Below, piece by piece: positions 61,618-64,000 of a stretch of DNA of 64,000 nucleotides. Each line of letters starts with the position of its first letter. Within the stretch, counting starts at the first letter, position 1. The notes beneath the pieces are model-generated. The model was not told where the DNA came from and ran no database searches. It worked only from the letters and a program-made list of their open reading frames with translations. The translations under genes and the position numbers were made by a program. Origin of the DNA: an uncultured Saprospiraceae bacterium. GTDB lineage: Bacteria > Bacteroidota > Bacteroidia > Chitinophagales > Saprospiraceae. The stretch spans positions 186,001 to 250,000 of the forward strand of contig CALLPI010000008.1 of NCBI GenBank assembly GCA_938015595.1, in the 5' to 3' direction.

Positions 61618-62271
61618 ATGATACAAGCCTGCATTTTTGACCTGGATGGCGTAATTGTGGATACCGCGAAGTATCATTTCCAGGCATGGCGCCGCTTGGC
61701 CAATGAACTAGGCTTTGACTTCAGCGAAGCCGACAACGAGCAGCTCAAGGGTGTCAGCAGGATGGAATCGCTGGATATTATCCTAAGCTGGGGCGGCCTC
61801 GCTGTGCCGGAGGTGCAAAAACGCAAACTGGCTGAGCGCAAAAATGAATGGTACAAGGAGCTCATCAGCCACATGCAGCCGGACGAAATACTGCCCGGCG
61901 TGCCAGCTTTCCTGCAGGAATTGCAGCAGTTGGGCATTCGTTTGGCGCTTGGCTCGGCCAGCAAAAATGCCGGTGCAGTAATGCAGTGTATTGGACTGGC
62001 GCAGCAGTTTGAAGTCATAGTAGATGGCCACTTGGCTACGCGCTCCAAGCCCGACCCCCAGGTATTCCTGATAGCGGCAGAGGCCATGGGGTTGCTCCCG
62101 GGGCAGTGTATCGTTTTTGAAGATGCTGAAAGCGGAGTGGAGGCGGCATTGCGCGGCGGATTTTATGCCGTAGGCGTGGGCAGCCCAGCGGTGCTGGGCA
62201 AGGCGCATTGGGTCATTCCGGGCTTTGAAGGCCTGCATTTCCAAGAGGTACTTCGGCACATCCAGGCTTGA
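61618..62271 (+). CDS. pgmB: Beta-phosphoglucomutase
   Basis: 217 residues, HAD superfamily. Asp8 nucleophile and Asp10 acid/base lie in FDLDGVIVDTAKYHFQAWRR; the cap domain has LKGVSRMESLDIIL; motif II is LALGSASKNAGAV, the lysine RSKPDPQVFLIAA, and the last acidic pair FEDAESGVEAA. It converts beta-glucose 1-phosphate to glucose 6-phosphate. The next gene is a GH65 phosphorylase, which makes beta-glucose 1-phosphate, so the two form a maltose (or related disaccharide) pathway. 30 nt separate the two genes. Confidence 0.96.
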   Translation: MIQACIFDLDGVIVDTAKYHFQAWRRLANELGFDFSEADNEQLKGVSRMESLDIILSWGGLAVPEVQKRKLAERKNEWYKELISHMQPDEILPGVPAFLQELQQLGIRLALGSASKNAGAVMQCIGLAQQFEVIVDGHLATRSKPDPQVFLIAAEAMGLLPGQCIVFEDAESGVEAALRGGFYAVGVGSPAVLGKAHWVIPGFEGLHFQEVLRHIQA

Positions 62272-62301
62272 TTCTTTTGAGTAAATACCACCCTGAACAA
62301 T

Positions 62302-64000
62302 ATGAAAACCTACATCCAGCGCCACGAGTGGCAGATTATTGAAGAGGGATTCAACCCAGCGTTCAATCGAATTTCTGAAAGTCTTTTTTCCATAGGCAAT
62401 GGCCGAATGGGGCAGCGTGCCAACTTTGAGGAACGCTACAGCGGCGACTCCCTCCAGGGTAGCTACGTGGCTGGCGTATATTATCCCGATAAAACCCGCG
62501 TAGGCTGGTGGAAAATCGGTTACCCAGAGTATTTTGCCAAAGTGCTCAATGCGCCCAGTTGGATCGGCATTGACATTGCTTTCGACGGCGAGATATTCGA
62601 CCTGGCATACTGTGAGGTGGAGCAATTCCGTCGCGTACTCGATATGCAAAATGGCCGTCTGGAGCGCCGTGTCATTGCCCGAATGCCCGATGGCCGCCGC
62701 GTGGAAATCCAGTCGTGCCGCCTATGTAGCATTGCCGACGACGAAACCGGAGCCATTCGCTACAGCGTTAAACCGCTCAATTTTTCGGGTACCCTATCCA
62801 TTACCTCTTACATCAATGCTGATGTAGTAAACCAGGATGCCAACTACGGGGAGAAGTTTTGGGTAGAAGTAGAAACCAGCACTAAGCGGAGCCAGGCCTA
62901 CGTCACTGCCGAAACCCGCAAAACTGAGTTTCAGGTATGTACTGGCATGCGCTTTTCCATCTTCCAGCAGGGCCAAAAAGTGCGCTTTGACTCCATGTAC
63001 GTACATCGGGACAAATACGCTGGCCGCAGCGTGGACATTAAGTGCGAGAAAGGCAAAGAAACCGTCATTTACAAATATGCAGGGGTGGTTTCTTCGCTCA
63101 ACTACCCTAAGTCAGAGCTAATGGACCGCTGCCAGCAAGCCGTCAAGCGTGCCTACGACAAGGGCTTCGACCTCATACTGGAGGAGCAGGCAGCGGCTTG
63201 GGCAGCTAAGTGGGCCGAAGCCGACATCCGCATTGAAGGAGATGTGGCTGCGCAGCAAGGCATACGTTTCAATATCTTTCAGCTTTACCAAACTTACACC
63301 GGAGAAGACGACCGGCTCAATATCGGGCCCAAGGGCTTCACCGGCGAAAAATACGGCGGTAGTACTTACTGGGACACCGAAGCCTACTGCCTGCCTTTTT
63401 ACCTGGCTACGGCCGCCCCCCACGTGGCTCGCAACTTGCTCCTCTATCGCTATCGCCACCTGCCCAAAGCTATTGAAAATGCCCAGAAACTGGGCTTCGG
63501 CCAGGGTGCAGCCCTCTATCCCATGGTGACTATGAACGGCGAAGAGTGCCACAACGAATGGGAGATTACCTTTGAGGAAATCCATCGCAATGGCGCTATT
63601 GCCTACGCCATTTATGACTATATCCGCTACACTGGCGAGCAAGAATACCTCATTGAGTACGGTGCCGAGGTGCTCCTGGGCATTGCCCGCTTCTGGGCGC
63701 AGCGCGTACATTTTTCTACTGCCAAACAGCAGTATGTCATGCATGGTGTCACTGGGCCCAACGAGTACGAAAACAACGTGAACAACAACTGGTACACCAA
63801 CTACGTAGCCGTGTGGTGTATGCAGTATGCCGCCCAGGCATTGGGCTATGTGAAGCAACAAGCGCCCGAGCGATACGCTCAGCTGGCTGCCAAAACCGCC
63901 TTTGACGAAGCCGCTGAACTGGCCCAATGGCGCGATATTGCCACCCGCATGTATTTGCCACAAGACCCTGAGCGCGGTATTTTTTTGCAGCAGGAAGGGT
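62302..64000 (+). CDS. GH65 glycoside phosphorylase (maltose-phosphorylase type), 3' end cut by window
   Basis: 566 codons from the ATG at 62302 to the right edge, open throughout; family members have about 750-780 residues, so the C-terminal part is outside. The N-terminal beta-sandwich (~10-270) has NPAFNRISESLFSIGNGRMG. The (alpha/alpha)6 barrel follows, with GEKYGGSTYWDTEAY and the general-acid segment GEECHNEWEITFEEIHRN at ~413-430, then HGVTGPNEYENNVNNNWYTN. Such enzymes split maltose, kojibiose or trehalose with phosphate to give beta-glucose 1-phosphate and glucose. The preceding beta-PGM gene fits; maltose is the likely substrate, the exact one is not proven. No signal peptide. Confidence 0.93.
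   Translation, partial: MKTYIQRHEWQIIEEGFNPAFNRISESLFSIGNGRMGQRANFEERYSGDSLQGSYVAGVYYPDKTRVGWWKIGYPEYFAKVLNAPSWIGIDIAFDGEIFDLAYCEVEQFRRVLDMQNGRLERRVIARMPDGRRVEIQSCRLCSIADDETGAIRYSVKPLNFSGTLSITSYINADVVNQDANYGEKFWVEVETSTKRSQAYVTAETRKTEFQVCTGMRFSIFQQGQKVRFDSMYVHRDKYAGRSVDIKCEKGKETVIYKYAGVVSSLNYPKSELMDRCQQAVKRAYDKGFDLILEEQAAAWAAKWAEADIRIEGDVAAQQGIRFNIFQLYQTYTGEDDRLNIGPKGFTGEKYGGSTYWDTEAYCLPFYLATAAPHVARNLLLYRYRHLPKAIENAQKLGFGQGAALYPMVTMNGEECHNEWEITFEEIHRNGAIAYAIYDYIRYTGEQEYLIEYGAEVLLGIARFWAQRVHFSTAKQQYVMHGVTGPNEYENNVNNNWYTNYVAVWCMQYAAQALGYVKQQAPERYAQLAAKTAFDEAAELAQWRDIATRMYLPQDPERGIFLQQEG

Overview
The window is ordinary chromosomal DNA from a member of the Bacteroidota. The evidence is a type IX secretion (T9SS) C-terminal sorting domain on an esterase, PorE-like TPR/PD40/OmpA proteins, a DUF5723 protein, Bacteroidota-type ECF sigma factors, and a recurring upstream motif TAnnTTTGC, several copies preceded by TTG about 20 bp upstream, which is the Bacteroidota housekeeping promoter pattern. 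Base composition is moderate (roughly half G+C by eye). The gene set fits Saprospiria or Chitinophagia, but class cannot be fixed from this window. Coding density is high. I see no phage, insertion sequence, CRISPR array, integrase, toxin-antitoxin pair or recognisable defence island.

Layout. 1-5.4 kb: the uvrA 3' end, then a minus-strand operon glgB - histidine kinase - response regulator, a small membrane protein, and a divergent NifU-type Fe-S scaffold gene. 5.6-13.3 kb: purH, then a plus-strand run coaX - outer-membrane protein - two tandem paralogous TPR proteins - aldose epimerase. 13.3-19 kb: an orphan ACR3 arsenite exporter, tRNA-Asn(GTT) with promoter and terminator, a 2H phosphoesterase, an ECF sigma factor directly upstream of polA. 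19-27.7 kb: ALDH7-type dehydrogenase, LolC/E-like permease, ettA overlapping hisC, a cytosolic-looking HtrA-type protease with a zinc ribbon, and cysS. 27.8-36.9 kb: a T9SS-exported esterase, a lipoprotein, an S9 peptidase, a DUF1295 protein, a Tat-signal aminotransferase, a phosphoribosyltransferase and an HdrD-like Fe-S membrane protein. 37-43 kb: a 39-residue lipoprotein ORF, a GCS2-CBS fusion, a universal stress protein, a 757-nt stretch without genes, and a TPR-PD40-SPOR envelope protein. 43-54.4 kb, all minus strand: operon LPG-synthase-like membrane protein - heptose-1-P adenylyltransferase - response regulator; operon ECF sigma - membrane/beta-barrel protein - RlpA-SPOR; a 1185-residue SprA-like barrel protein; and a CtpA-type protease. 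54.5-64 kb, all plus strand: a class III sirtuin with a predicted leaderless message, an operon PorE-like - DUF5723 - AbgB-like amidohydrolase - GluQ-RS, and beta-phosphoglucomutase followed by a GH65 phosphorylase that runs off the window.

Themes. Glycogen/maltose metabolism sits at both ends (glgB; GH65 plus beta-PGM). Envelope biogenesis dominates the rest: three proteins carry peptidoglycan-binding modules (two SPOR, one OmpA) and several are predicted beta-barrels. I found no convincing new multi-gene system. The best leads are the sigma/transmembrane-barrel/RlpA operon with its internal N-terminal duplication, the two envelope paralogues that differ in their peptidoglycan anchor, the glgB-two-component operon, and the zinc-ribbon HtrA-like protease.
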